Shown piece after piece: positions 55,990 to 64,000 of a stretch of DNA of 64,000 nt (positions are counted from its first letter, which is position 1; each line of letters opens with the position of its first letter). The position numbers and the translations under genes were made by a program. The notes below the pieces were generated by a model. The model had not been told where the DNA came from and ran no database searches. It saw nothing but the letters and a program-made list of their open reading frames with translations. The DNA comes from JAXGPL01 sp040766985. GTDB taxonomy: Bacteria > Bacillota > Sulfobacillia > JAUYEG01. The DNA lies in NCBI GenBank assembly GCA_040766985.1, contig JAXGPL010000002.1, positions 1-64,000 on the forward strand, given 5' to 3'.

Positions 55990-56915
55990 TGGCACTCAGG
56001 CGCAAGGACATCCTCAGCCTGCAGGAGATGGACCTCGATGAGATGGAGCTGATCCTTGACACGGCTGATTCGCTCCGGGAGATCATCGACCGCCCCATAA
56101 AGAAGGTCCCGACCCTACGCGGCAAAGCCATCGTGACCTTCTTCTACGAATCGAGCACCCGGACTCGCACTTCGTTCGAGCTCGCCGCCAAGTATATGAG
56201 CGCCGACACAGTCAGCATCTCGACCACGACCTCGGCCTTGACCAAAGGTGAATCGCTCAAGGACACCGTCTGGACGCTCCAGGCAATGGGTTCCGACTGC
56301 ATCATCATGCGCCATCCGGTTTCCGGCTCGAGCCATTACCTTGCACGCCTGGTCGATGCCAAGGTGATCAACGCGGGGGACGGCACCCACGAGCATCCCA
56401 CGCAGGGCCTTCTGGATATGTTAACAATCCGCAGGCACAAGGGCACGCTGGCCGGACTTAAGGTCGTGCTGGTCGGCGACGTTCTGCATAGCCGTGTCGC
56501 GCGCTCCAACATCTGGGGCCTCACCAAAGCCGGCGCGGAGGTCTGCGTCGCGGGCCCTGCGACACTGCTTTTGGAGGGCCTCGAGTCAATCGGTGTGAAG
56601 TCGTTTGCGCGGGTGGAGGACGCACTCCCCGGCGCGGACGTGGTCATGGCGCTTCGACTTCAGCGCGAACGCCAGTCCACAGGTCTGCTGCCGTCGCTCC
56701 GCGAATACGCGCGGCTCTACTGCGTAAACGCGCGCCGCCTATCCCTAGCCAAGCCAGACGCCCTCTTGATGCATCCGGGCCCGATGAACCGCGGAATCGA
56801 GATCAGTTCCGAAGTTGCGGATGGCGCACAGTCGACCATCGTCGAACAGGTCAAAAACGGCGTGGCTATCCGCATGGCGATCCTCTATCTCCTGCTTGGG
56901 GGTGCTTCTGAATGA
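55986..56915 (+). CDS. pyrB: Aspartate carbamoyltransferase catalytic subunit
   Basis: A 309-residue enzyme, intact. Carbamoyl-phosphate loop FYESSTRTRTSFELA, the ADTVSISTTTSALTKGESLK region, GDGTHEHPTQGLLDMLTI, VVLVGDVLHSRVARSN and LLMHPGPMNRGIEIS. It makes N-carbamoyl-L-aspartate. No pyrI regulatory subunit is present, as in other Firmicutes. Coupled to pyrR and pyrC by 4-nt overlaps. Confidence 0.95.
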   Translation: MMALRRKDILSLQEMDLDEMELILDTADSLREIIDRPIKKVPTLRGKAIVTFFYESSTRTRTSFELAAKYMSADTVSISTTTSALTKGESLKDTVWTLQAMGSDCIIMRHPVSGSSHYLARLVDAKVINAGDGTHEHPTQGLLDMLTIRRHKGTLAGLKVVLVGDVLHSRVARSNIWGLTKAGAEVCVAGPATLLLEGLESIGVKSFARVEDALPGADVVMALRLQRERQSTGLLPSLREYARLYCVNARRLSLAKPDALLMHPGPMNRGIEISSEVADGAQSTIVEQVKNGVAIRMAILYLLLGGASE

Positions 56916-58219
56916 CACTGCTGATCAAGGGCGGGCGGATCCTGGACCCCCTAACCGGCGCCCTGACCCCCGGGGATGTGCTGTGCCGGGACGGGGTAAT
57001 CGCCGCCGCCGGACCGGGCGCCGCCGCCGGCGCCCCGCATGACGCCGAAGTGCTCGACGCCAGCGGCATGGTCGTGACCCCGGGCCTCATCGATATGCAT
57101 GTTCACCTCCGCGAGCCCGGCCAGGAGTACAAGGAGGACATCGCGTCCGGTACGCGGGCGGCCGCAATCGGCGGCTTCACGACCGTCGCCTGCATGCCCA
57201 ACACGTCACCGGTCATCGATCACGCGGCGATGGTCACCTTTGTCCGCGAACGGGCGGCGACCAGCGGCGTGGTCAACGTGCTCCCGATCGGCTCGGTTAC
57301 CAAGGACCTGGCAGGGACCGAACTCGCGGAGATCGGCGACATGGCACAGGCGGGTGCGGTCGGTTTCAGCGATGACGGCAAGCCCGTCACGAGCAGCGAG
57401 TTGATGCGCACCGCGCTGCTCTACGCCGGCATGTACGGGAAGCCCGTTATCGCCCACAGCGAGGACCTCCACCTCGCTGCGGGCGGGCAGATGCACTACG
57501 GGACGTGGTCTGACGTGCTCGGCCTTCGCGGCATCCCGGCGGCGGCCGAAGCGGCGATGATCGCACGCGACTGTATGCTCGCCGAGCTCACGGGAGGCCG
57601 CCTCCACGTCGCCCACGTCAGCACCGAGCTCTCGCTGTCGGTAATCAACTGGGCCCGGAGCCGTGGCGTCAAGGTCACGTGCGAGGTGACGCCGCACCAT
57701 CTGGTCCTCACCGACAAGCTTGTCGCCGACACCGGCTATCACACCGATACCAAGGTCAACCCGCCGTTGCGTTCCGACGCCGACGTCGCGGCGATGGTCG
57801 ACGGCCTTCGTTCAGGCACGATTGAGGTTATCGGGAGCGATCATGCCCCTCACTCGCCGGACGACAAGGATGTCGAGTACAACTTCGCGCCGAACGGGAT
57901 CATTGGCATCGAGACCACCCTTCCCGTGCTGCTAACGCACATCGTCAATCCGGGCAAGGCGGATCTGGCGACGGTCGTCCGGGCGATGACGGCGGGCCCG
58001 GCTTCGGTCCTTGGCCTTACCCGCAAGGGCCGGCTGGCGGAGGGTATGGACGCGGACGTCACCGTCCTCGACCTTGAAACCAAGTGGCGCATCGACCCTG
58101 CGTGCTTCGCCTCGAAGAGCCGCAACACCCCGTTTGCCGGTTGGGAGGTGCAGGGCCTTGCCGCGGCGACTGTGGTCGCCGGAAGGGTCGTCCAGCGTCA
58201 GGGCCGGGTCTGTGTGTGA
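56912..58219 (+). CDS. pyrC: Dihydroorotase
   Basis: A 435-residue class I dihydroorotase. Metal site DMHVHLREPGQEYKEDIASG, VACMPNTSPVIDH, HSEDLHLA, HVAHVSTELSLSVI and the catalytic aspartate in IGSDHAPHSPDDKD. It closes N-carbamoylaspartate to dihydroorotate. Typical length, intact. It overlaps pyrK by 8 nt. Confidence 0.95.
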   Translation: MTLLIKGGRILDPLTGALTPGDVLCRDGVIAAAGPGAAAGAPHDAEVLDASGMVVTPGLIDMHVHLREPGQEYKEDIASGTRAAAIGGFTTVACMPNTSPVIDHAAMVTFVRERAATSGVVNVLPIGSVTKDLAGTELAEIGDMAQAGAVGFSDDGKPVTSSELMRTALLYAGMYGKPVIAHSEDLHLAAGGQMHYGTWSDVLGLRGIPAAAEAAMIARDCMLAELTGGRLHVAHVSTELSLSVINWARSRGVKVTCEVTPHHLVLTDKLVADTGYHTDTKVNPPLRSDADVAAMVDGLRSGTIEVIGSDHAPHSPDDKDVEYNFAPNGIIGIETTLPVLLTHIVNPGKADLATVVRAMTAGPASVLGLTRKGRLAEGMDADVTVLDLETKWRIDPACFASKSRNTPFAGWEVQGLAAATVVAGRVVQRQGRVCV

Positions 58220-59048
58220 CGCCGGGGCCGCCGGCGGCATCGCGCCGGCCTGGGAAGCGTGCGAGATCCTCGGCAACGAGGCCCTCACCTGCGATATCGT
58301 GTACCTGACCGTCCGCGCGCCGGCGGTCGCCGCGGCAGCGCTGCCGGGGCAGTTCGTGCATGCCGGCCTGGCAGTGCCCGGCGCAGACGATCCATACCTC
58401 CGGCGGCCGATCAGCCTGGCGGCGATCGACCGCGCGGCCAGGACCGTCGGCCTGGTGATCAAGGCGGTCGGCCGCGGGACGAAGATGCTCAACCGTGTCC
58501 GGCCGGGCTCTGGGTTGGATCTCCTCGGCCCGCTCGGGCACGGTTTCCCAGAGCAGTACGGAGGCAAGGTCCTCCTTGTCGGAGGCGGTATCGGGGCCGC
58601 TCCACTGATGCCCCTGGCCGCGGCGATGACGGCGGGGTGCGACGCCCATACGGCGCAGACCCGTGTCATGTTATTGCTCGGCGCGCGGACGGCGGCCGAG
58701 TTGTGGGCGGTCAAACTGGCGGGAAGGCAGGGCAGCCCGTGCATCTACTCTACTGATGACGGATCGGCTGGCCACCCCGGTCCCGTGACCGACCTCCTGG
58801 GCGCCGAACTGGCGAGCGGCCAGATCGCAGTCGTCTGCGCCTGCGGCCCCTTGCCGATGCTCAGGGCGGTCGCTGCCCTGGGAAGGGACGCGCGCGTGGC
58901 GACCTACGTTTCGCTTGAACAGCGTATGGCCTGCGGTCTGGGCGCCTGCCTGGGCTGCGCGTGGCCGCGGTCGGAAGAAGCCGGGGGCGGCTATGCCCGC
59001 GTGTGCGCCGACGGCCCCGTCTTCGATGCCCGGGAGGTGGCCCTGTGA
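58212..59048 (+). CDS. pyrK: Dihydroorotate dehydrogenase electron transfer subunit
   Basis: About 278 residues: FAD domain (PGQFVHAGLAVPGADDPYLR; RRPISLAAID), NAD-binding loop VLLVGGGIGAAPLMPLAAAM and a C-terminal [2Fe-2S] site with cysteines in MACGLGACLGCAWP and YARVCADGPVF. PyrK lets PyrD reduce NAD+. The GTG 58212 start lies in the end of pyrC. It ends in a TGATG overlap with pyrD. Confidence 0.93.
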   Translation: MCDAGAAGGIAPAWEACEILGNEALTCDIVYLTVRAPAVAAAALPGQFVHAGLAVPGADDPYLRRPISLAAIDRAARTVGLVIKAVGRGTKMLNRVRPGSGLDLLGPLGHGFPEQYGGKVLLVGGGIGAAPLMPLAAAMTAGCDAHTAQTRVMLLLGARTAAELWAVKLAGRQGSPCIYSTDDGSAGHPGPVTDLLGAELASGQIAVVCACGPLPMLRAVAALGRDARVATYVSLEQRMACGLGACLGCAWPRSEEAGGGYARVCADGPVFDAREVAL

Positions 59049-60073
59049 TGGCGGTTTCACGTCATTCGCCGGATAGCCGGAAGTGGGCCTGGGCGGGCCG
59101 GGACCGCGCCCAAGCCCTGTTGGCCGGGATCGCGGCAGCTGCAAAACGTGTTTCTATGGCAACGAATATCGCCGGGCTGCGCCTTGAGAACCCGGTCCTG
59201 ACCGCATCCGGGACGTATGGTTTCGGGCGCGAATACGCTCCGCTGGTACCGCCCTCGGCATTGGGGGCCGTTACCACCAAGTGCGTGACCCGTCAGCCCC
59301 GGCACGGCAACCGGGCGCCGCGTGTGACCGAGGCGCCTGCCGGCATGCTTAACTCGATCGGGCTGCAGAACCCCGGCGTAGACGAGTTTCTTCGCACAGA
59401 GTTGCCGTGGCTTCGCGAACACCAGGCCTGCGTCGTTGTAAACATCGCCGGCGCAACGGTCTCGGAATACGGCCGCCTGACGGCGCGGCTCGACGGAGCC
59501 CCGGGCATCTCGGCCATCGAAATCAATGTTTCGTGCCCAAACGTCGAACGCGAGGGGATGGCCTTCGGAGTCAGCGCTAAGGCGACAGCCGCCGTCGTCA
59601 AATGCGTCCGGCGCGAAACCTCGCTGCCGATCATCTGCAAGCTCACACCCAACGTCACGGACATCGCCGAAATCGCGGCGGCGGCCGAGGAAGCAGGCGC
59701 GGACGCCATCTCCCTGATCAACACCCTGCTCGGCATGACGATCGACCTGGAAACCAGACGTCCCGTCATTGCCAGTACCTTCGCTGGCCTCTCCGGCCCG
59801 GCCATCCGGCCGGTCGCGGTGCGGATGGTCTGGCAGGTCAGGCAGGCAGTTAAGGTCCCGGTGATCGGCATGGGCGGCATTGCGACGGCGGGCGACGCAA
59901 TGGAGTTCATCCTCGCCGGGGCCAACGCTGTGGCGGTCGGCAGCGCCTGTTTCCGCAACCCCTTGGCGCCCCTGGAAGTGATCAGCGGCATCGCCGCCTA
60001 CCTGGAGCGCCATGGACTGACCCTCGATGAGGCCACCGGCCTTGCCCAAAAAGATGAGGTCAAGGGGGCGTAA
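59048..60073 (+). CDS. pyrD: Dihydroorotate dehydrogenase B, catalytic subunit
   Basis: A 341-residue class 1B enzyme when begun at ATG 59048, which overlaps the pyrK stop and has GGGAGGTGG before it. The family sequence begins only at IAGLRLENPVLTASGTYGFG, so the first about 36 residues are an extension; ATG 59156 would give the usual length but has no ribosome site. Motifs: INVSCPNVEREGMAFG (catalytic cysteine), VIGMGGIATAGDAMEFILAG and VAVGSACFRNP. It oxidises dihydroorotate with FMN and PyrK. Confidence 0.92.
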   Translation: MAVSRHSPDSRKWAWAGRDRAQALLAGIAAAAKRVSMATNIAGLRLENPVLTASGTYGFGREYAPLVPPSALGAVTTKCVTRQPRHGNRAPRVTEAPAGMLNSIGLQNPGVDEFLRTELPWLREHQACVVVNIAGATVSEYGRLTARLDGAPGISAIEINVSCPNVEREGMAFGVSAKATAAVVKCVRRETSLPIICKLTPNVTDIAEIAAAAEEAGADAISLINTLLGMTIDLETRRPVIASTFAGLSGPAIRPVAVRMVWQVRQAVKVPVIGMGGIATAGDAMEFILAGANAVAVGSACFRNPLAPLEVISGIAAYLERHGLTLDEATGLAQKDEVKGA

Positions 60074-60076
60074 GAG

Positions 60077-60655
60077 ATGACAGAACAACAAGTCCTGGAC
60101 CTGTTCCGCCAAACCGGCGTGCTGCTTGAGGGGCATTTCAAGCTTACGTCGGGACGGCACAGCCCGATGTTCCTGCAATGCTCGCAGGTCATGCAGCACC
60201 CGCAGAAGGCCGGGCCGCTCGCCGAGGCCCTCGCGGCCAGGCTTGAGGCCTACGCCGCCGACGCCGTGATCGGTCCGGCCATGGGCGGTATCGTGCTCGC
60301 CTATGAAGTGGGGCGGGCCCTCGGCAAGCGCGCCATCTTCGCCGAACGCCAGGACGGCACGATGACCCTGCGGCGCGGATTTCACATCAACCCCGGCGAG
60401 AAGTTCGTCGTCGTGGAGGACGCGGTCAGCACCGGAGGCTCGGTTCGCGAGGTCATGGACGTGGTCAAGGAGCGGGGAGCGGAGGTCGTCGCCGTCGGCA
60501 TGCTGGTTGACCGGAGCGGCGGCAAGGTGGACTTCGGCGTTCCGGCGGTAGCCATGGCGACCCTCGAGGTGCCGTCGTACGCATCCGACGAGTGTCCAAT
60601 GTGCAGGCAGGGGGTACCCCTGACGCTTCCGAAGAGCGCGGGGGGCAGCGACTAG
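60077..60655 (+). CDS. pyrE: Orotate phosphoribosyltransferase
   Basis: A 192-residue enzyme, intact. It has GHFKLTSGRHSPMFLQCSQV, IGPAMGGIVLAYEVGRALGK, FAERQDGTMTLRRGF and the PRPP loop VVVEDAVSTGGSVREVMDVV. It makes OMP precursor from orotate and PRPP. pyrF is not in the window. It ends the operon and converges with rqcH, with a shared hairpin between. Confidence 0.94.
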   Translation: MTEQQVLDLFRQTGVLLEGHFKLTSGRHSPMFLQCSQVMQHPQKAGPLAEALAARLEAYAADAVIGPAMGGIVLAYEVGRALGKRAIFAERQDGTMTLRRGFHINPGEKFVVVEDAVSTGGSVREVMDVVKERGAEVVAVGMLVDRSGGKVDFGVPAVAMATLEVPSYASDECPMCRQGVPLTLPKSAGGSD

Positions 60656-60679
60656 CAGGCGGGCCCGATACCCTTAACG

Positions 60680-62607
60680 CTAAGCGGCGACGAGGCCCAG
60701 GCTCTATCGAGCCTGGACCTTTGTCGCTTGAGAGCGGGACCGGTTCTGCCGGAGCAACGTGAAGGGTGGTCTCACCGCTGTAGGTGACGAATCCCGGAGC
60801 CGCGTGCCTCTCCTTGCGCAACTGCCGGGCGGGGCAGAAATCTACTGCCACGTTGCCTGAGCGACGGGCCTGGCTGTGCAGAGCGGCCACTCCGGCGGCG
60901 TAGTTAATATCCTCGGGCGCCGGCGCCGCTGCGGCGCCTCCGGCCCGAAGCAACACGTGCGCGCCAGGAACGCCCCTCGCGTGAAACCACAGGTCATCTC
61001 CGCGGCTCATCCGGACAATGGCGTCATTCTGGCGGTTGTTTCGGCCGACCAGCACCTCGAAACCCCCGGCGACTCGTATCGTCTCGGCCGACTTGCGCCG
61101 CTTCTGGCGCCCGGGGCATCCTGCCGCCTGCCCCGGGACCTGGCCGCCTCCGTATGGGGGTCGTGAGTGAGGTTTCCGGCGTCGCCGGCCCCGAGCGATC
61201 GGGCCTCTTCGGCAATCTCAGCGAACTCCTCGGGGTCATCTCTGCTTGGAGCTGGAAGGCCAGCGTCGCAAGCCTGTCCGCGCGCGTCTCGGCCTTCCGG
61301 AGGACCTTCGCAAGGGCCTCCTGCCGCCGGTTGGCCGCGGCGTATTCCGCAACAGGGCCTGAGCCCGCAGTACCGATCCTCTCCCCTCGCAGCGTCACGG
61401 CGACGCGTGGATATCCTTCCCCGGTGTCCGTGGCTTCCGGCGCCGGTGTGCTGCTGTAGCTGGGCAGTTCCACCTCGATATTGCCCGGTTCTCCGCCCGC
61501 GTCCTCCAGGGCAAGGCGCCGGGCCTCGGCCAGCGACGACATGATCGCCTCGGCCTTCACGCGCGTTGTGCCCGCCGGCGGGGCAGCCATTTCGCGCGCG
61601 TCGCCTCGGCCAGCTCGAGGGCGCGGGCAGTTGCCCGTTCGACCTGCGCGAGCAAAGCCCGCTGCTTTGTGTCTTGGCCACCTGGGGCGCGCCGACCGCC
61701 GCCCCGGCGGCCGCCGGCGCCGGCGGGGTCGACGCACCGGCAAGAACGGCCCAGAACGCCGCTTCAACGCCGACGGCACATTCCTCTTCGCCCGCGGCGG
61801 CCAGGGCCGCCGCCTGGTTCAGGGCTGCGGCAACAGGGTCCCAGGGGGCGACCCTTGGCGGGAATAAGCCGCCTTCTTCGTTGCCAGGTCGTTCACCCGA
61901 TTGCCTGTAGGCGGTCTGAAGGATCTGCCGGGCCCGCTCAGGGCCCAGGCCGGCGACACCCCGCACCAGCGCCGTTACCGCGTGTCGCAGCGGCAGTGGA
62001 CGCATGCCGCCGCCTGCCAGGGCCTCCGCAGCCGCCTCCGCCGCGGATGGCTCCGCGGCCAAGAGGCCTTCGACGTACTTTGCGTCCACCGAATCGGGGC
62101 CAAGCTTGTCGTCGCCGGCGGCGCCTGGTAGGTAAGCCCCGGCAGCACCTGCCGGACGCGGCTCCGCGAGCGCCCGATCCGTTTGGCGGCGTCGATAATG
62201 CGCCCGTCTTCCCGGACGCAGATCAGGTTGGAGTGTTTGCCCATGGTTTCGACGATGAGCGAGAGGCGCAGGGGGTCACCCAGCTCGTTACGGGTCCGGA
62301 AATCAAACGTTGCGATGCGGTCCCAACCCTTCTGCCGCGCCTGGACCAGGCGCGAGCCGGTCAGGTGGCGGCGCAGCAGGCTGACGTACGGCGATGGGTC
62401 TTGGGTTCGCGCGGGCTTGACGCTGGTGACGAAGATGCAGGCCGCCTCCGCCTCCGCGGAACATACTAGGTAGGCATACGAGCCCGCCCAGAGCTCGAGG
62501 GCGATCGCCAAAGGAGTGACCTGATAGACGCGCTGCAGCCGGGCGCCGGAGAGGAGTCGCCCGGCCCGCTCAAGGCAGGCGCGCATCGCAATCCCGTCGA
62601 ACTGCAT
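60680..62607 (-). CDS. rqcH: RqcH/NFACT (Rqc2 homologue), heavily frameshifted
   Basis: Minus-strand start ATG 62607 follows AGAGGTG. Similarity: MQFDGIAMRACLERAGRLLS, CIFVTSVKPARTQDPSPYVS, LLRRHLTGSRLVQARQKGWD, IVETMGKHSNLICVREDGRI in the first frame; DSVDAKYVEGLLAAEPSAAE in the second; EALAKVLRKAETRADRLATL (coiled coil) in a third; and RNNRQNDAIVRMSRGDDLWF, HARGVPGAHVLLRAGG in a fourth. At least four indels. The true stop is uncertain; nearby candidates are at 60704, 60680 and 60674. Known: RqcH adds alanine tails to nascent chains on stalled 50S subunits; older names are FbpA or fibronectin-binding protein. Confidence 0.8.
60687..60726 (+). terminator. Bidirectional hairpin between pyrE and rqcH
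   Basis: Core stem CCAGGCTC-TATC-GAGCCTGG (60697-60716), extended by AGG/CCT and outer GCGAC/GTCGC arms to 60687-60726. It lies 31 nt after pyrE and may end both converging transcripts. Confidence 0.6.
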
Positions 62608-62677
62608 ATCTTTCACCTCTAGTACGGTGCGGGACTAACCTAACACCGAGGTTGTCCCAGGTCAAGGAGGCGCTCAG

Positions 62678-63553
62678 TTGAGAATCCCGTTTGCCAAGAT
62701 GCACGGCGCCCGTAACGACTACATCTACGTCGATTGCCTTGACGGCCTGCCGGTGGCCGCTGACCAGGTCCCCGTCCTCGCGGCCGCCGTCTCAGAGCGC
62801 CACAGCGGCGTCGGCAGTGATGGCCTGATCCTGATCCTTCCGCCCTATCTTCCGGGCACCGCGTTCGGCTTCCGGATGTTCAACAGCGACGGTTCCGAAG
62901 GCGAGATGTGCGGCAACGGCATGCGGTGCTTTGCCAGGTTCGTGGTCGAGAACGGGCTTACGCCGGACCACTCGTTCACGGTCTCGACCCTGGCCGGCCC
63001 GATAAGGTGCGACGTCACCCCGGGCGGCGAAGGAGAGGCCTGGCAAGTCACCTGTGACCTCGGCAGCCCGAAGTTCGCCGCCGCGGACATGCCGACGACC
63101 CTGGCCCCCGGCCCCGACGGGATGGTCCGAGAGCGTCCGTTCCAGGTGGGCGGGCGCAGGTTGGAGGTCACCGCGGTTTCCACCGGAGTGCCGCATGTGA
63201 TTGCGTTTGTCGAAGACGACCCCGGGCAATTGCCGTGGCGGGCCCTGGGGCGTGCCATCGAAACCCACGAGAGCTTCCCCAAGCGCACCAACGTCGAGTT
63301 TGTCCGCGTGCTGGACAGGGGGCGCGCCCTTGCCAAGGTGTGGGAGCGCGGTTCAGGCGAAACCCTCGCCTGCGGGACCGGGGCATGCGCGGTCGTCGTC
63401 GCAGGCGTCGTGACCGGCCGGCTCGACCGGGAGGCTGTCGTCAGCCTGCCCGGCGGAGACCTCAAGGTCACCTGGCGTGAGACTGACGGCCACATGCTGC
63501 TCACCGGGCCGGCTGCCCTTGTCTGCCGAGGGGAATTCGTGTTCGCCTCCTGA
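62678..63553 (+). CDS. dapF: Diaminopimelate epimerase
   Basis: A 291-residue enzyme, intact. Both catalytic cysteines are seen: MCGNGMRCFARFV and TLACGTGACAVVVAG, with FAKMHGARNDYIYVDCLDG at the start and FRMFNSDGSEGEM. It interconverts LL- and meso-diaminopimelate, the substrate of MurE and lysine precursor. TTG 62678 follows AAGGAGGCGCTCAG. Divergent from rqcH. Confidence 0.93.
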   Translation: MRIPFAKMHGARNDYIYVDCLDGLPVAADQVPVLAAAVSERHSGVGSDGLILILPPYLPGTAFGFRMFNSDGSEGEMCGNGMRCFARFVVENGLTPDHSFTVSTLAGPIRCDVTPGGEGEAWQVTCDLGSPKFAAADMPTTLAPGPDGMVRERPFQVGGRRLEVTAVSTGVPHVIAFVEDDPGQLPWRALGRAIETHESFPKRTNVEFVRVLDRGRALAKVWERGSGETLACGTGACAVVVAGVVTGRLDREAVVSLPGGDLKVTWRETDGHMLLTGPAALVCRGEFVFAS

Positions 63554-63724
63554 CAAAGCTGCACGGCGTAAAAGCCCTGCTTAGGCATACTTTGTTGGAC
63601 GATTGACAGGATAATCCTAGAAAGGTCATGTTTAAGTGGCCTGTAATCAAAAGGAATCCTGCCTAGCAGGTAGAAGAGAAGCGCCATGGACCTACCTTGT
63701 GGGCGACGGCGAGGGTGTGAATAG
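63554..63724 (+). other. AT-richer leader region before yicC
   Basis: This 171-nt gap is clearly less GC-rich than its surroundings. It has a perfect -35 TTGACA at 63603-63608 but only a poor -10 (TCATGT or CATGTT at 17-18 bp), and a small hairpin CCTGC-CTA-GCAGG near 63658-63670. A promoter with an unusual -10 or a regulated leader is possible. Nothing else recognised. Confidence 0.4.
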
Positions 63725-64000
63725 GTGATTCGCAGCATGACCGGCTTCGGCCGCGGCGAGGCGGCTGATGGCCAGCGCAAAGTCACGGTTGAGATAAGAT
63801 GCGTCAACCACCGCTATTCAGATTTCAACTTCCGCCTGCCCCGCGACCTCGGTGTGCTTGAGGAACCCTTACGCAAACTGTTAAAGGAAGAAATCAAACG
63901 AGGCAGGGCGGATGTTTTCCTTTCCTTGGAGGATTCGCCGGGCCTTGCCCGTAATGTTACGGTCGATGCCAACCTGGCCAGGCACTACTACGAGCTGCTG
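63725..64000 (+). CDS. YicC/YloC family endoribonuclease, 3' end cut by window
   Basis: The visible 92 residues start IRSMTGFGRGEAADGQRKVT, then VEIRCVNHRYSDFNFRLPRD and EIKRGRADVFLSLED, the hallmark N-terminus of YicC/YloC proteins (full length near 290 aa). Known: YicC is an endoribonuclease involved in small-RNA turnover. GTG 63725 gives the usual (V/M)IRSMTGFG start. In Firmicutes it is commonly followed by remA, gmk and rpoZ, which would lie outside. Confidence 0.9.
   Translation, partial: MIRSMTGFGRGEAADGQRKVTVEIRCVNHRYSDFNFRLPRDLGVLEEPLRKLLKEEIKRGRADVFLSLEDSPGLARNVTVDANLARHYYELL

Noticed and set aside
59057..60385. 442-codon open frame on the minus strand opposite pyrD-pyrE
   Set aside because: It mirrors intact, conserved pyrD and pyrE; long antisense frames are common in GC-rich DNA. 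No domain seen.
60465..60679. Extension of the last rqcH frame across pyrE
   Set aside because: It runs antisense through intact pyrE; a further frameshift before 60704-60674 is more likely, so the gene is ended in the gap.

Overview
The window is one strand-coherent stretch of a GC-rich, endospore-forming Firmicute, most likely an anaerobic Clostridia-class lineage of the Moorella/Desulfotomaculum kind. The evidence is a spoIIGA-sigE-sigG-spoIIR block, a SpoIID-domain protein, SepF/DivIVA, the small basic protein and DUF881 partners of the Firmicute division cluster, a DNPR-type MurE plus DapF (meso-diaminopimelate wall), a PyrR attenuator, a ferredoxin-linked 2-oxoacid oxidoreductase, a methylmalonyl-CoA module and a B12-dependent ribonucleotide reductase. 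The placement is inferred from gene content only. I count 64 protein genes, all on the plus strand except mobA and rqcH. I saw no rRNA, tRNA, CRISPR array, insertion sequence or prophage.

Layout. 1-3521: SpoIID-like protein (cut by the window edge), queA, tgt, yajC. 3522-8875: GntR regulator and the korDABC operon, then glutamate dehydrogenase; together these could interconvert glutamate, 2-oxoglutarate and succinyl-CoA. 9027-13507: methylmalonyl-CoA mutase large subunit, epimerase, carboxyltransferase, a small protein and a biotin carrier, the route between succinyl-CoA and propionyl-CoA. 13606-20051: 5-formyl-THF cyclo-ligase, an unrecognised membrane protein, a class IV aminotransferase and an orphan pair of complex I/Mrp-like proton channel subunits, the second with six 25-residue C-terminal repeats. 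20109-22215: mobA (minus) and an M48 metalloprotease. 22445-38855: division and cell wall (dcw) cluster mraZ-rsmH-ftsL-ftsI-murE-murF-mraY-ftsW-murG-murC-murA-ftsQ-DUF881-sbp-ftsZ, without murD, murB or ftsA. 39203-42879: spoIIGA-sigE, sigG-spoIIR, ylmC/ymxH. 43004-45919: nrdR-nrdJ behind a strong promoter. 45971-55160: class V aminotransferase, HlyD-like protein, yggS, sepF, divIVA, yggU, racemase, amidohydrolase, DUF5665, lspA, rluD. 55208-60655: pyrimidine operon pyrR-B-C-K-D-E with promoter, PyrR-binding element and attenuator. 60680-64000: rqcH (minus), dapF and the start of yicC.

The most striking property is that 18 of the 64 genes, most of them normally indispensable (sigE, ftsW, murA, ftsQ, nrdJ, pyrR, queA, tgt and others), are interrupted by frameshifts or an in-frame TAG, although their translated sequence stays well conserved across the breaks. 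Several breaks are one-base losses in short runs of G or T. I read this as uncorrected sequencing or assembly error rather than gene decay, and I give each such gene as one feature with the break positions. Translational coupling through 4-base overlaps (ATGA, GTGA, TTGA) is very common and helps to fix starts; 16 genes appear to start with TTG.

I did not find a clearly new multi-gene system. The best candidates for a second look are the repeat-bearing orphan proton-channel pair, the tandem boxes before nrdR, and the sporulation promoters.
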